A stretch of DNA of 64,000 bases, from positions 248,001-312,000 of the forward strand of contig NCHQ01000001.1 of the NCBI GenBank assembly GCA_002281855.1, given 5' to 3'. The notes under the pieces are model-generated. The model made no database searches. It saw only the letters and a program-made list of their open reading frames with translations, and was not told the DNA's origin. This DNA comes from Rhodospirillales bacterium 24-66-33 (GTDB lineage: Bacteria; Pseudomonadota; Alphaproteobacteria; Reyranellales; Reyranellaceae). The translations under genes and the position numbers were made by a program. Of this stretch, positions 33,916-42,026 are shown in pieces (the first letter of the stretch is position 1; each line of letters opens with the position of its first letter).

Positions 33916-35289
33916 ATGGATTGGAGCCCTACACTCGATGTCGGCGGGCCGGTCTACGAGGGCATCGTCGAGGCGCTGGAGCGCGACATCGTCTCCGGCC
34001 GCCTGCATCGCGGACAACGCCTGCCGACCCATCGCGCCCTGGCGAGTTTCCTGAACGTCGACCTGACGACGGTGACGCGTGCCTACAACGAGGCGCGCCG
34101 CCGCGGCCTGACGGATGCGCGGGTTGGGCAGGGTACTTTCGTTGCGGAAAACCGCATGCGGCCAGCCACCCGGGCCGCCGCGGGCATCGACGTCGACCTG
34201 TCGATGAACCTGCCGCCATCGCCCATCGAGGCTGATCTCGAGGGCCGCATCCTGCGGGGGCTGGCGGCCCTGCAGCGCGACCATGGCTTCTCCGATCTCC
34301 TGAGTTACCAGCAGGCGGGTGGCAGCGCAGTGGATCGCGGCATCGCGGCCGATTGGCTGCGGCGGCGCGTGCCCACGCTCGAGGCGGACCGGCTCGTCAT
34401 CTCGCCCGGCACGCAGAGCGCGCTGATGGCGTTGCTGCTGGCGGGGACCCGGCCGGGCGATGTCGTCCTCACCGACCGGCTGACCTATCCGGGCTTCAGG
34501 TCGGCCGCCGCGTCGCTCGGCGTGCGCCTGGTCGGCGTGGCGGCGGACGGCGAGGGCATGAATCCCGAGGCGCTCGCCGAGGCCTGTCGCCTGCACGCCC
34601 CCAGGGCGGTCTATCTCCTGCCGACGATTCACAATCCGACGACCGCGACGATCGGGTCACAACGTCGCGAAGAGCTTGCGGCGGCCATTCGTCGTCACGA
34701 TCTGATGCTGATCGAGGACGACGCCTATGGAAATTTCGAACCGAAGGCCCTGCCGATTTCGACGCTCATTCCCGAGCGCAGTTATCTCGCCATGACGCTG
34801 TCGAAATGCATGGCCCCGGGGTTGCGCGTCGCCCATGTGCTGGCGCCCGATCGGGCCGCCGCGTCGGGAATCGCCAATGCCTTGCGCACCGTGTCGCAGA
34901 TGCCGGCGCCTCTGATGGTCGCGCTGACCTCGCGCTGGTTTGCCGACGGCAGCGCCGACGCCATCGTGTCGGCCGTCGCGGCGGAGGCTGCGGCAAGACA
35001 GGCTCTGGCGATCAAGGCGCTATCGGGCCAGAACTACGCCGCCAACGCCAGGGGGCTTCACGTGTGGCTGAGACTGCCGGCCACGTGGACTCGCGCGGAG
35101 TTTGCGGCGCACGTTCAGCGACAGGGGCTGGCCGTGGTCACGAGCGACAGTTTCAGCGTCGATGGGGAACCGGATCATGCGATCCGCATCGCGCTGGGCG
35201 CGGCGCGCAGCCGCGCGGACCTCGTGGCGGCGCTGGACGTCCTGGTCATCGCATTGAAGTCGCCCGCTTACGCGTCGCGCATCGTCTAG
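33916..35289 (+). CDS. MocR-type regulator (GntR-HTH/aminotransferase fusion)
   Basis: A 457-residue transcription factor. A GntR winged helix (PVYEGIVEALERDIVSGRLH, then LPTHRALASFLNVDLTTVTRAY) spans residues 10-80. It is followed by a fold-type I aminotransferase domain with the PLP lysine in TLSKCMAPGLRV, IHNPTTAT and IEDDAYGNF. AAGGAGC ahead fixes the ATG at 33916. It reads straight into cioA with ten bases between, so it is probably co-transcribed with the oxidase it may control. MocR proteins sense PLP with an amine or amino acid; the effector here is unknown. Confidence 0.92.
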   Translation: MDWSPTLDVGGPVYEGIVEALERDIVSGRLHRGQRLPTHRALASFLNVDLTTVTRAYNEARRRGLTDARVGQGTFVAENRMRPATRAAAGIDVDLSMNLPPSPIEADLEGRILRGLAALQRDHGFSDLLSYQQAGGSAVDRGIAADWLRRRVPTLEADRLVISPGTQSALMALLLAGTRPGDVVLTDRLTYPGFRSAAASLGVRLVGVAADGEGMNPEALAEACRLHAPRAVYLLPTIHNPTTATIGSQRREELAAAIRRHDLMLIEDDAYGNFEPKALPISTLIPERSYLAMTLSKCMAPGLRVAHVLAPDRAAASGIANALRTVSQMPAPLMVALTSRWFADGSADAIVSAVAAEAAARQALAIKALSGQNYAANARGLHVWLRLPATWTRAEFAAHVQRQGLAVVTSDSFSVDGEPDHAIRIALGAARSRADLVAALDVLVIALKSPAYASRIV

Positions 35290-35299
35290 GGAGAACGTG

Positions 35300-36733
35300 A
35301 TGTTCGAGGGACTGGACGCCATCTTCCTCGCGAGACTGCAATTCGCCTTCACCGTCTCGTTCCACTTCATCTTCCCGTCCTTCTCGATCGGCCTGGCGAG
35401 CTACCTTGCCGTGCTCGAGGGGCTGTGGCTGTGGACCGGACGACAGGTCTATCTCGACCTCTTCAAGTACTGGCTGAAGATCTTCGCCCTCGCCTTCGGC
35501 ATGGGCGTCGTCTCGGGCATCGTGATGTCCTATCAGTTCGGCACCAACTGGTCGGTCTTCTCGGACAAGGCAGGGCCGATCGTCGGCCCGCTGATGGCCT
35601 ATGAGGTGCTGACGGCCTTCTTCCTCGAGGCGGGCTTCCTGGGCGTCATGCTGTTCGGCATGAACCGCGTGGGCAAGGGACTGCATTTCGCGGCGACGCT
35701 CGCCGTTGCGGTCGGCACCTTCTTCTCGGCCTTCTGGATCCTGTCGGCCAACAGCTGGATGCAGACGCCGGCCGGCTACGCGATCAATGCGGGCGGCCAG
35801 TTCGTGCCGGCCGACTGGTGGGCGATCATCTTCAACCCGTCGTTTCCCTATCGGCTCGTGCACACGGTCTTCGGTGCCTATCTGACGACGGCGCTGGTCG
35901 TCGGTGCGGTCGGCGCGTGGCATCTGCTGCGTGCCAAGCCTGCCGAAAAGGGCAGGAACGAGGGCGCACGCGTCATGTTCTCGATGGCGATGGGCATGAT
36001 CACCGTCGTGGCACCGCTGCAGATATTCGCCGGCGACCAGCATGGGCTGAACACGCTGGAGCACCAGCCGGTCAAGGTCATGGCCATGGAAGGCCACTTC
36101 AAGAGCCATCCTGATGGGGCGCCGCTGGTGCTGTTCGGCTGGCCCGACGAAGCCGCGGGCAAGAACCTGTTCGCCGTCGAGATTCCCAAGGCCTCGTCGC
36201 TGATCCTGAAGCATTCATGGGATGCGCCGCTGAAGGGTCTGGACACGGTCGATCGCAAGGACTGGCCGCCGGTGCCGGTGGTGTTCTGGGCCTTCCGCAT
36301 CATGGTCGGCATGGGCATGCTGATGCTGACCCTGGCAGCCTTCAGCCTGCTAGCGCGCGTGCGCAAGCGTCTCTACGACTGGCCGCTGCTGCACCGGTTC
36401 GCGCTGGCAATGGGACCGGCGGGCTTCGTGGCCGTCATCGCGGGATGGGTGACGACGGAAGTCGGTCGCCAGCCCTATACGGTTTATGGCCTGCTGCGCA
36501 CGGTCGATTCGGCCTCCGCGCTCGATGCGCCCGCCGTCGGTGCATCGCTGCTGGCCTTCGTCGTCGTCTACTTCTTCGCCTTTGGCGCCGGCACCTATTA
36601 CATCCTGAAGCTCATGTCCCATCCGCCGCATCTCGGCGAGGAGGGGCCGCGGCGCGACCAGCCGGTGCGGGCCGCGGGCATCACGCCCGCCCCGGCGGTG
36701 TCCGAATCGCTCGCGACCGGCAAGGAGGCCTGA
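35300..36733 (+). CDS. cioA: Cytochrome bd-type quinol oxidase subunit I (cyanide-insensitive type)
   Basis: A 477-residue membrane subunit carrying hemes b558, b595 and d. H22 in SFHFIFPS is the heme b595 ligand region, LVHTVFGAY carries the heme b558 histidine, and GRQPYTVYG is the variant of the bd GRQPW motif. The Q loop between residues of the GDQHG and GMLMLT segments is short, as in CioA rather than the long-loop E. coli CydA. The start is ATG 35300 with GGGAG six bases ahead; a GTG just before is open too. It oxidises quinol and reduces oxygen to water at high affinity, with low cyanide sensitivity expected (inference from class). Confidence 0.92.
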   Translation: MFEGLDAIFLARLQFAFTVSFHFIFPSFSIGLASYLAVLEGLWLWTGRQVYLDLFKYWLKIFALAFGMGVVSGIVMSYQFGTNWSVFSDKAGPIVGPLMAYEVLTAFFLEAGFLGVMLFGMNRVGKGLHFAATLAVAVGTFFSAFWILSANSWMQTPAGYAINAGGQFVPADWWAIIFNPSFPYRLVHTVFGAYLTTALVVGAVGAWHLLRAKPAEKGRNEGARVMFSMAMGMITVVAPLQIFAGDQHGLNTLEHQPVKVMAMEGHFKSHPDGAPLVLFGWPDEAAGKNLFAVEIPKASSLILKHSWDAPLKGLDTVDRKDWPPVPVVFWAFRIMVGMGMLMLTLAAFSLLARVRKRLYDWPLLHRFALAMGPAGFVAVIAGWVTTEVGRQPYTVYGLLRTVDSASALDAPAVGASLLAFVVVYFFAFGAGTYYILKLMSHPPHLGEEGPRRDQPVRAAGITPAPAVSESLATGKEA

Positions 36734-36735
36734 TC

Positions 36736-37737
36736 ATGCCGTTCGACCTTCCGATGTTCTTCGCCTTCATCATCGCCTTCGCCATCCTGGCCTATGTCGT
36801 CATGGACGGGTTCGACCTGGGCGTCGGCATCCTGTTCCCCTTCCTGCCGGTTGGCCGCGAGCGCGACAGCGCGATCAATTCGGTGGCGCCGGTGTGGGAC
36901 GGCAACGAGACATGGCTGGTGATGGGCGGCGGCGGCCTGCTGGCGGCCTTCCCGCTGGCCTACGGCATGATCCTCTCGGCACTCTATGCGCCCATCATCG
37001 CGATGCTGCTGGCGCTGGTCTTCCGCGGCGTGGCCTTCGAGTTCCGCTGGCGCGATCCGCGTCATCGCCCGCTGTGGGACGTGGCGTTCACCGGTGGCTC
37101 GATCGTGGCGGCGCTGGCGCAGGGCATCACTTTGGGCGCCCTGTTGCAGGGCATTGCCGTCCAGAACCGCACCTATGCCGGCGGCTGGTTCGACTGGCTG
37201 ACCCCGTTCAGCCTCCTCGTGGGCGTGAGCCTCGTCTGCGGCTATGCGCTTCTGGGCTCGACCTGGCTGGTGATGAAGAGCGAAGGCTCGCTTCAGGAAC
37301 GTTGCCATCGGCTGGCCTTTCGCCTGGGCATCGCGACGATCGTGGCGATGGCGGCGGTGAGTGCCGCGACGCCCTTCCTGCGCGAAGCCTACTGGATGCG
37401 CTGGTTCGCCTGGCCGCAGGTCCTGTTCACGGCCCAGGTGCCGGTGCTGGTGGCGATCGTCACCTTCGTGCTGTTCTGGAGCCTGCGTCGCGGGCACCAC
37501 TACACGCCGTTCCTGATGGCGCTGGCTCTGTTCGGCCTGGGCTTGGCGGGCCTCGGCGTCAGCCTCTATCCGTACGTGGTGCCGCCGTCGGTCTCGATCT
37601 GGGACGCCGCCGCCCCGCATGACAGCCTGGCCTTCATGCTGCCCGGCGTGCTGATCATGGTGCCGATCATCCTGGCCTATACCGGCTATTCCTACTGGGT
37701 GTTCCGCGGCAAGACCGGCCACGAGGGCTATCACTGA
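36736..37737 (+). CDS. cioB: Cytochrome bd-type quinol oxidase subunit II
   Basis: A 333-residue protein with about eight or nine membrane segments. Family marks are VVMDGFDLGVGILFPFL at the N-terminus, APVWDGNETWLVMGGGGLLAAFP, and FRGVAFEFRWR. AAGGAGG lies seven bases before the ATG, three bases after the cioA stop, so the pair is tightly coupled. It completes the oxidase with cioA and a small third subunit gene. Confidence 0.95.
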   Translation: MPFDLPMFFAFIIAFAILAYVVMDGFDLGVGILFPFLPVGRERDSAINSVAPVWDGNETWLVMGGGGLLAAFPLAYGMILSALYAPIIAMLLALVFRGVAFEFRWRDPRHRPLWDVAFTGGSIVAALAQGITLGALLQGIAVQNRTYAGGWFDWLTPFSLLVGVSLVCGYALLGSTWLVMKSEGSLQERCHRLAFRLGIATIVAMAAVSAATPFLREAYWMRWFAWPQVLFTAQVPVLVAIVTFVLFWSLRRGHHYTPFLMALALFGLGLAGLGVSLYPYVVPPSVSIWDAAAPHDSLAFMLPGVLIMVPIILAYTGYSYWVFRGKTGHEGYH

Positions 37738-37738
37738 G

Positions 37739-37840
37739 ATGCCGGGTCCCCGTCAGTGGCTGTGGTTCGTGGGCCTGTGGGCCGCCGGCGTGGGTGTCAC
37801 GGCGCTGGTCGGCTACGCGATCAAGCTCTGGCTGAAGTAG
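37739..37840 (+). CDS. DUF2474 small single-span oxidase subunit (CydX-like)
   Basis: A 33-residue protein. It starts MPGPRQWLWFVGLWAAGVG, continues with a single hydrophobic helix through TALVGYAIK, and ends LWLK. It begins one base after the cioB stop. Small one-helix proteins in this place (DUF2474, CydX/CioZ-like) stabilise the heme site of bd-type oxidases. The tryptophan-rich N-terminus, charged ends and gene position agree. It is too short for routine gene calling and easy to miss. Confidence 0.8.
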   Translation: MPGPRQWLWFVGLWAAGVGVTALVGYAIKLWLK

Positions 37841-37918
37841 CCGCCGGCGGACATTCCGCTTGACGCTCACCGTGCGTGACGACAGTGTCGAATGACATGC
37901 TCAGGAACGAAACCCTTC

Positions 37919-37996
37919 ATGACCGACGCCGACGCCCCTGCATTCAAGCGGCGGCTCTTCGTGCTGCGCGTCGATCAGCGTTCGTCGGTGTGGTGA
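37919..37996 (+). CDS. Candidate arginine-containing leader peptide upstream of argC
   Basis: A 25-codon open frame beginning ATG ACC GAC and ending in Trp-stop. The peptide has four arginines (positions 11, 12, 17, 21), two adjacent, within residues 11-21. A GGA-containing site lies about eleven bases ahead, and a TTGACG at 37860 could be the -35 element. It is followed by overlapping hairpins and a strong terminator before argC, the order expected for ribosome-mediated attenuation. It could also be a chance open frame; I saw no second copy to compare. Confidence 0.45.
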   Translation: MTDADAPAFKRRLFVLRVDQRSSVW

Positions 37997-38037
37997 CCGC
38001 GTCACCGTAAGGTGTCACCCGCCGGAAACGATCCGGC
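37992..38037 (+). promoter_or_regulatory. Alternative hairpins in the argC leader
   Basis: GGTGAC at 37992 (spanning the leader stop codon) can pair with GTCACC at 38001 or with a second GTCACC at 38014. CACC of the first copy can instead pair with GGTG at 38011. A third stem, GCCGG/CCGGC, spans 38021-38037. Mutually exclusive pairings of this kind are typical of attenuators. Confidence 0.45.
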
Positions 38038-38046
38038 CCGTTCCTG

Positions 38047-38082
38047 AACCCCCGCAGCCTCCGGCTCCGGGGGTTTTGTTTT
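38047..38082 (+). terminator. Strong intrinsic terminator 25 bases before argC
   Basis: AACCCCCG pairs with CGGGGGTT and, inside it, AGCC with GGCT around a TCC loop, followed by a T-rich run (TTTTGTTTT). It is the clearest rho-independent terminator in the window. It either ends the cioAB transcript or acts as the argC attenuator, or both. Confidence 0.85.
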
Positions 38083-38106
38083 GCCCGAACTCGAGAGGAC
38101 ACCATC

Positions 38107-39084
38107 ATGAATATTCGCGTCGGTATCGTTGGAATCAGCGGCTTTGGCGGTGGCGAGGCGTTGCGCCTGGTCGCGGGCCACCCGTCCTTCGAACTGGTCT
38201 ACGCCGCCGGCGAGGGCAGTGCGGGCAGCCGGTTGGTGGACCGCTTTCCCGGGCTTCCGGCCAGGCTGGCCGGACTGACGATCGAGAAGTGGGATCCCGA
38301 GAACCTGCCCGAGCTCGACGTGCTGTTCGCGTCCTTGCCCACGGGCGCCTCGGCGGCGGCGCTGGCGCGTGTTCCGAAGGACGTGAAGATCGTCGATATC
38401 GGCGGCGACCACCGCTACGTCGACGGTTGGGCCTACGGCCTGGCCGATGTCTGGCCGGCCGAGCTCGAAGGGAAGAGCCGCGTTGCCAATCCTGGCTGCT
38501 TCCCCGCGGCGACGCTGACGGCGCTGGCACCGCTGCTGGCCAACGGGCTGATCGAGCCCGGAAACATCCTGATCGACGCCAAGACCGGCATCTCGGGTGC
38601 CGGCCGGGGCGGCGCCGATAGCCGGTTCGGCTACGCCGAGAGCAACGAGAACCTGGTGCCCTACGGCCTGCTCAAGCACACCCATATGCCCGAGATGGCC
38701 ACGACGATCGAGCGGCTGAGCGGCGGCAGTGCGGCCGGGCTGGTGTTCACACCCCACCTGGTGCCGATGACACGTGGCGTCCTCGCCACCATCTACTGCC
38801 GCGGCCGCGCCACCACGGAACAGTGCCTGGGCGCGGCCCGGCGCTTCTACGCCGGGCGGTCGTTTATCCGCGTGACCGACACGCCGCCGCAGACCAAGTG
38901 GGCGACCGGCTCGAACCTCGCGTTCGTCAGCTATGCGGCCGATTCCGAGCGCAATCTGGTGATCGCGTTGGGCGTCGTCGACAATCTCGGCAAGGGAGCC
39001 GCCGGCCAGGCGGTGCAGAATGCGAACCTGATCTGCGGCCTGCCGGAAACCGCGGGGTTGGATGGCATGCCGGTCTGGCCTTGA
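38107..39084 (+). CDS. argC: N-acetyl-gamma-glutamyl-phosphate reductase
   Basis: NADPH enzyme of arginine biosynthesis, 325 residues, reducing N-acetylglutamyl-phosphate to the semialdehyde. It has the N-terminal loop VGIVGISGFGGGEALRLV, the nucleophile cysteine in NPGCFPAATLTALAPL, the catalytic histidine region KHTHMPEM, and FTPHLVPMTRGVLATIY. It is somewhat shorter than the usual 340-350-residue type 1 form. AGAGGA ahead supports the ATG. No other arginine gene adjoins, as is normal in alphaproteobacteria. The preceding leader and terminator suggest control by arginine supply (inference). Confidence 0.92.
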   Translation: MNIRVGIVGISGFGGGEALRLVAGHPSFELVYAAGEGSAGSRLVDRFPGLPARLAGLTIEKWDPENLPELDVLFASLPTGASAAALARVPKDVKIVDIGGDHRYVDGWAYGLADVWPAELEGKSRVANPGCFPAATLTALAPLLANGLIEPGNILIDAKTGISGAGRGGADSRFGYAESNENLVPYGLLKHTHMPEMATTIERLSGGSAAGLVFTPHLVPMTRGVLATIYCRGRATTEQCLGAARRFYAGRSFIRVTDTPPQTKWATGSNLAFVSYAADSERNLVIALGVVDNLGKGAAGQAVQNANLICGLPETAGLDGMPVWP

Positions 39085-39121
39085 TGTCGGCGGGCCGCAC
39101 GCAGCGTGGCAATCCGCCGAC

Positions 39122-39472
39122 CTAGGTCGTGCGGCGCATCGGCTGGCAGTTGGAGGCGAGCGGCGTGCCTCCGCTCAGGGCCTTGAGCGTGCCGGCATTG
39201 CCGGCGCCGGACCATTCGGTCACGGAATCGGCGTAGCGAAAGCCCTGGCCGCCGCCTTGATATTCCATGCGCCATGTCCTGTCGCCCAGAGTCACCGAAG
39301 CGCGGTTCTTGGCGTAGACCACGGACACTTCCCTGCGCCCTTCGCAGAGATAGGCGATGCCCGAAGGCGTCGCCTCGTCGGGCGCCGGCCGCGGAATTGT
39401 GGTGCTCAACGGCTGCTCCTTCGGAGCGCAGCCTCCGATCAGGATCAACGCAAGAATCGACAGGCGCTTCAT
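39122..39472 (-). CDS. MliC-like lipoprotein (C-type lysozyme inhibitor fold)
   Basis: A 116-residue lipoprotein. The signal MKRLSILALILIGGC is a lipobox with the lipidated cysteine at residue 15. The mature part matches the MliC pattern: YLCEGRREVSVVY, then NRASVTLGDRTWRMEY, then a serine/tyrosine/tryptophan stretch (ADSVTEWSG) and a final cysteine in ASNCQPM that would pair with the first. MliC proteins block host lysozyme at the envelope. GGAGG about ten bases ahead supports ATG 39472. It is convergent with argC and diverges from the hydrolase gene. Confidence 0.8.
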   Translation of the reverse strand: MKRLSILALILIGGCAPKEQPLSTTIPRPAPDEATPSGIAYLCEGRREVSVVYAKNRASVTLGDRTWRMEYQGGGQGFRYADSVTEWSGAGNAGTLKALSGGTPLASNCQPMRRTT

Positions 39473-39520
39473 GGTGCGCTTACCTCCCGGGGCAACATAC
39501 CAAATCGCCGAGGAGACGGA

Positions 39521-40315
39521 ATGGCCCTGTTCAAGCTGCGCGACGGCGCCGAACTGCACTATGAGGTTCATGGCAGCGGCCCCGTGCTGTTTCTGGTCGC
39601 CGGCCTCGGGGGCGATGGCCGCTGGTGGGGCGACAACGTGTCCGAGCTGGCGAAGAATTTCACCGTGGTCGTGCACGATCACCGCGGCACCGCGCGCAGC
39701 AGCCTGTCGAGGATCGACTACAGCGTCGAGCAGATGGCCGACGATGCGCTGCAGCTCATCGAGGGCTTGGGCTACGAAAAGGTCCATTGGTGCGGGCACT
39801 CGACCGGCGGGGCGATGGGGCAGGTCCTCGCGATCGAGCATCCCGCCCGCATCGACCGGCTGGTGCTGAGCGCCACCTGGGCGAAGACCGATGCCTTCTT
39901 CCGCCGGCTGTTCGAGATGCGCTCGCTGATGCTGCGCGAGCTGGGGCCGGCGGCTTACCTGAAGTCGAGTGCGCTGGCGCTCAATTCGCCGGCCTGGGTG
40001 CGCGATCACGATGCCGCCCTCGTGGCCGCCGAGGCGAAGGCGCTGGAGACCATTCCCGTTCCCGAGATCGTCCTGTCGCGCATCGCCGCCATCGTCGCTC
40101 ATGACCGGCGCGAGCAGCTGCAGAGGGTGAAAGCTCGCGCCCTGGCCGTCTGCGCCCGCGACGACACGGTAACGCCGCTCTATTTCACCGAGGAGCTGGT
40201 ACGCCTGATCCCGGGCGCCCGCGCCTATGTGCTGCCGGACGGCGGCCATGCATATCCGAACGTGCACGGCGCAGAATTTCGTCGTGTAATGACGGCTTTC
40301 CTTTTGGAGTCCTGA
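39521..40315 (+). CDS. Alpha/beta-fold hydrolase
   Basis: A 264-residue hydrolase. The oxyanion segment LVAGLGGDGRWW, the nucleophile elbow GHSTGGAM, the acid in CARDDTVTP and the histidine in PDGGHAYPN form a complete triad. It resembles the 3-oxoadipate enol-lactonase/RutD group. AGGAGAC just before the ATG fixes the start. An M20 amidohydrolase gene follows five bases later, so the two act together; hydrolysis of an ester or carbamate followed by deacylation is plausible (inference). Confidence 0.9.
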   Translation: MALFKLRDGAELHYEVHGSGPVLFLVAGLGGDGRWWGDNVSELAKNFTVVVHDHRGTARSSLSRIDYSVEQMADDALQLIEGLGYEKVHWCGHSTGGAMGQVLAIEHPARIDRLVLSATWAKTDAFFRRLFEMRSLMLRELGPAAYLKSSALALNSPAWVRDHDAALVAAEAKALETIPVPEIVLSRIAAIVAHDRREQLQRVKARALAVCARDDTVTPLYFTEELVRLIPGARAYVLPDGGHAYPNVHGAEFRRVMTAFLLES

Positions 40316-40320
40316 CCGCC

Positions 40321-41496
40321 ATGAAGATCGAACCGCTGATCGCCGCCGCCGCCGCCGAGCTCACCGCCCTCCGGCGCGACATCCATGCGCACCCGGAGCT
40401 GGGCTTCGAGGAGGAGCGCACCAGCACGATCGTGGCCCAGAAGCTGAAGGAATGGGGCTGCGAGGTCACGACCGGCATCGGCAAGACCGGCGTCGTCGGC
40501 ACCATCCGCGTCGGCAACAATCCGCGCGCCATCGGCCTGCGCGCCGACATGGACGCGCTGCCGATGGACGAACTCAACACCTTCGACCATCGCAGCCAGC
40601 ACAAGGGCCGCATGCATGCCTGCGGCCATGATGGCCATACCGCGATGCTGCTGGGCGCCGCCAAGTATCTCGCCGCGACCCGCAACTTCGACGGCACGGT
40701 GCATCTCATCTTCCAGCCGGCCGAGGAGGGTCGCGGCGGCGCCGAGGCCATGGTCAAGGACGGGCTGTTCCAGAAGTTTCCCTGCGAGATCATCTTCGGC
40801 ATGCACAACAGGCCGAAGCTCGACGTCGGCAAGTTCGCCATCCGCTCGGGCCCGCAGATGGCGGGTGGCGGCCTGTTCGACATCCACATCACCGGCAAGG
40901 GCGCGCATGGCGCGCGGCCCGAGACCGGCATCGATCCGGTGATCATCGCGACGCAGATCATCTCGGCGCTGCAGAGCGTCGTGTCGCGCAACGTGGCACC
41001 GCTCGATTCGGCGGTGATCTCGGTCACGCAGATGCATTCGGGCGACGCCTACAACGTGATCCCGCAGGAGGCCGTGCTGCGCGGCACGATCCGCGCTTTC
41101 CGGAAGGAAACGATGGCGCTGATCAAGGAGCGTATCGAGACGATCTCCAGCGGCATCGCCGCGAGCCTGGGCGGCAGCGCCAAGGCCGATGTGCGCATCG
41201 CCTTCCCGCCGCTGGTGAACGACAAGGACGCGGTGCAGTTCATCGCCGACGTGGCGGCCGAGATCGTGGGACCCGAGAACATGAACCGTGAGGGCCCTTT
41301 CGTGATGGCTTCCGAGGACTTCTCCTACATGCTGGAGCAGGTCCCCGGCGCCTTCATCAACATCGGCAACGGCGGCGGCGAAGGTGGCTGCGAGGTCCAC
41401 AATCCCAGCTACGACTTCAACGACGACGCGCTCACGCTGGGGTCGACCCTGTGGGCGCGCGTGGTCGAGAAGCGGCTGGCGAAGGACGCGCGTTGA
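40321..41496 (+). CDS. M20 family amidohydrolase
   Basis: Zinc/manganese peptidase-like amidase of 391 residues (IAA-amino-acid/hippurate/aminoacylase class). Readable are DIHAHPELGFEE, the metal site MHACGHDGHTAM, the catalytic glutamates in FQPAEEGRGG, and the lid-domain GKGAHGARPE. The last metal histidine is near EVHNPSYDFND. It removes an acyl group from an N-acyl amino acid or similar amide in the cytosol. It follows the alpha/beta hydrolase and overlaps the next membrane-protein gene by four bases. Confidence 0.93.
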   Translation: MKIEPLIAAAAAELTALRRDIHAHPELGFEEERTSTIVAQKLKEWGCEVTTGIGKTGVVGTIRVGNNPRAIGLRADMDALPMDELNTFDHRSQHKGRMHACGHDGHTAMLLGAAKYLAATRNFDGTVHLIFQPAEEGRGGAEAMVKDGLFQKFPCEIIFGMHNRPKLDVGKFAIRSGPQMAGGGLFDIHITGKGAHGARPETGIDPVIIATQIISALQSVVSRNVAPLDSAVISVTQMHSGDAYNVIPQEAVLRGTIRAFRKETMALIKERIETISSGIAASLGGSAKADVRIAFPPLVNDKDAVQFIADVAAEIVGPENMNREGPFVMASEDFSYMLEQVPGAFINIGNGGGEGGCEVHNPSYDFNDDALTLGSTLWARVVEKRLAKDAR

Positions 41497-42026
41497 GCAC
41501 CGCCGGCGATGGCGCCAGCCGGCACTGGCTGGTTCGCGAACTGCCCTATGTGGCGATGCTGGCCCTGGCGGTCGGCGGCGTCATTCTCACGGGTTTCCGC
41601 GGGCCCACGACCTACGCCTACTGGATGGTGCTGGCGCCGATCTACGGCCTCGCCTGCGTCATGTCGGGTTGGCGGGAGGTCGACAAGACCGCCGATCACC
41701 TGCGGCTGATCGTGACGCAGGCGCTGCACTGGCTCGCCTTCCTGGCGGCGATGTGGCTGATGTTCCTGCCCGAGGTGCGTGGCGTTGTGAACGACAATGC
41801 GACCAGCCTCGCACTCCTGATCCTCCTGGCGCTCGGCACCTTCGTGGCGGGCGTTCACGCGCGGGTCTGGCGCATCTGCCTGGTCGGCCTGTTCCTCGCT
41901 CTGTCGGTGCCGGCGGTGGCATGGATCCAGGACTCGGCCATGCTGCTGCTGGTCGGCACGTTGATGGTCGTCGCGGTCGGCGGCATCTTCTGGTGGCTGT
42001 GGCGTCGGGAGCGGCGCGCACCGTGA
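41493..42026 (+). CDS. Hypothetical multi-span membrane protein
   Basis: A 177-residue protein with about six hydrophobic segments, including VAMLALAVGGVILTG, YWMVLAPIYGLACVM and LLLVGTLMVVAVGGIFWWLW. The start is TTG at 41493, overlapping the amidohydrolase stop as TTGA; AAGGA six bases ahead supports it. I do not recognise the family. Its place between an amidohydrolase and a DsbA-fold isomerase, both overlapping it by four bases, argues for shared expression but not for a specific function. Confidence 0.78.
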   Translation: MSTAGDGASRHWLVRELPYVAMLALAVGGVILTGFRGPTTYAYWMVLAPIYGLACVMSGWREVDKTADHLRLIVTQALHWLAFLAAMWLMFLPEVRGVVNDNATSLALLILLALGTFVAGVHARVWRICLVGLFLALSVPAVAWIQDSAMLLLVGTLMVVAVGGIFWWLWRRERRAP

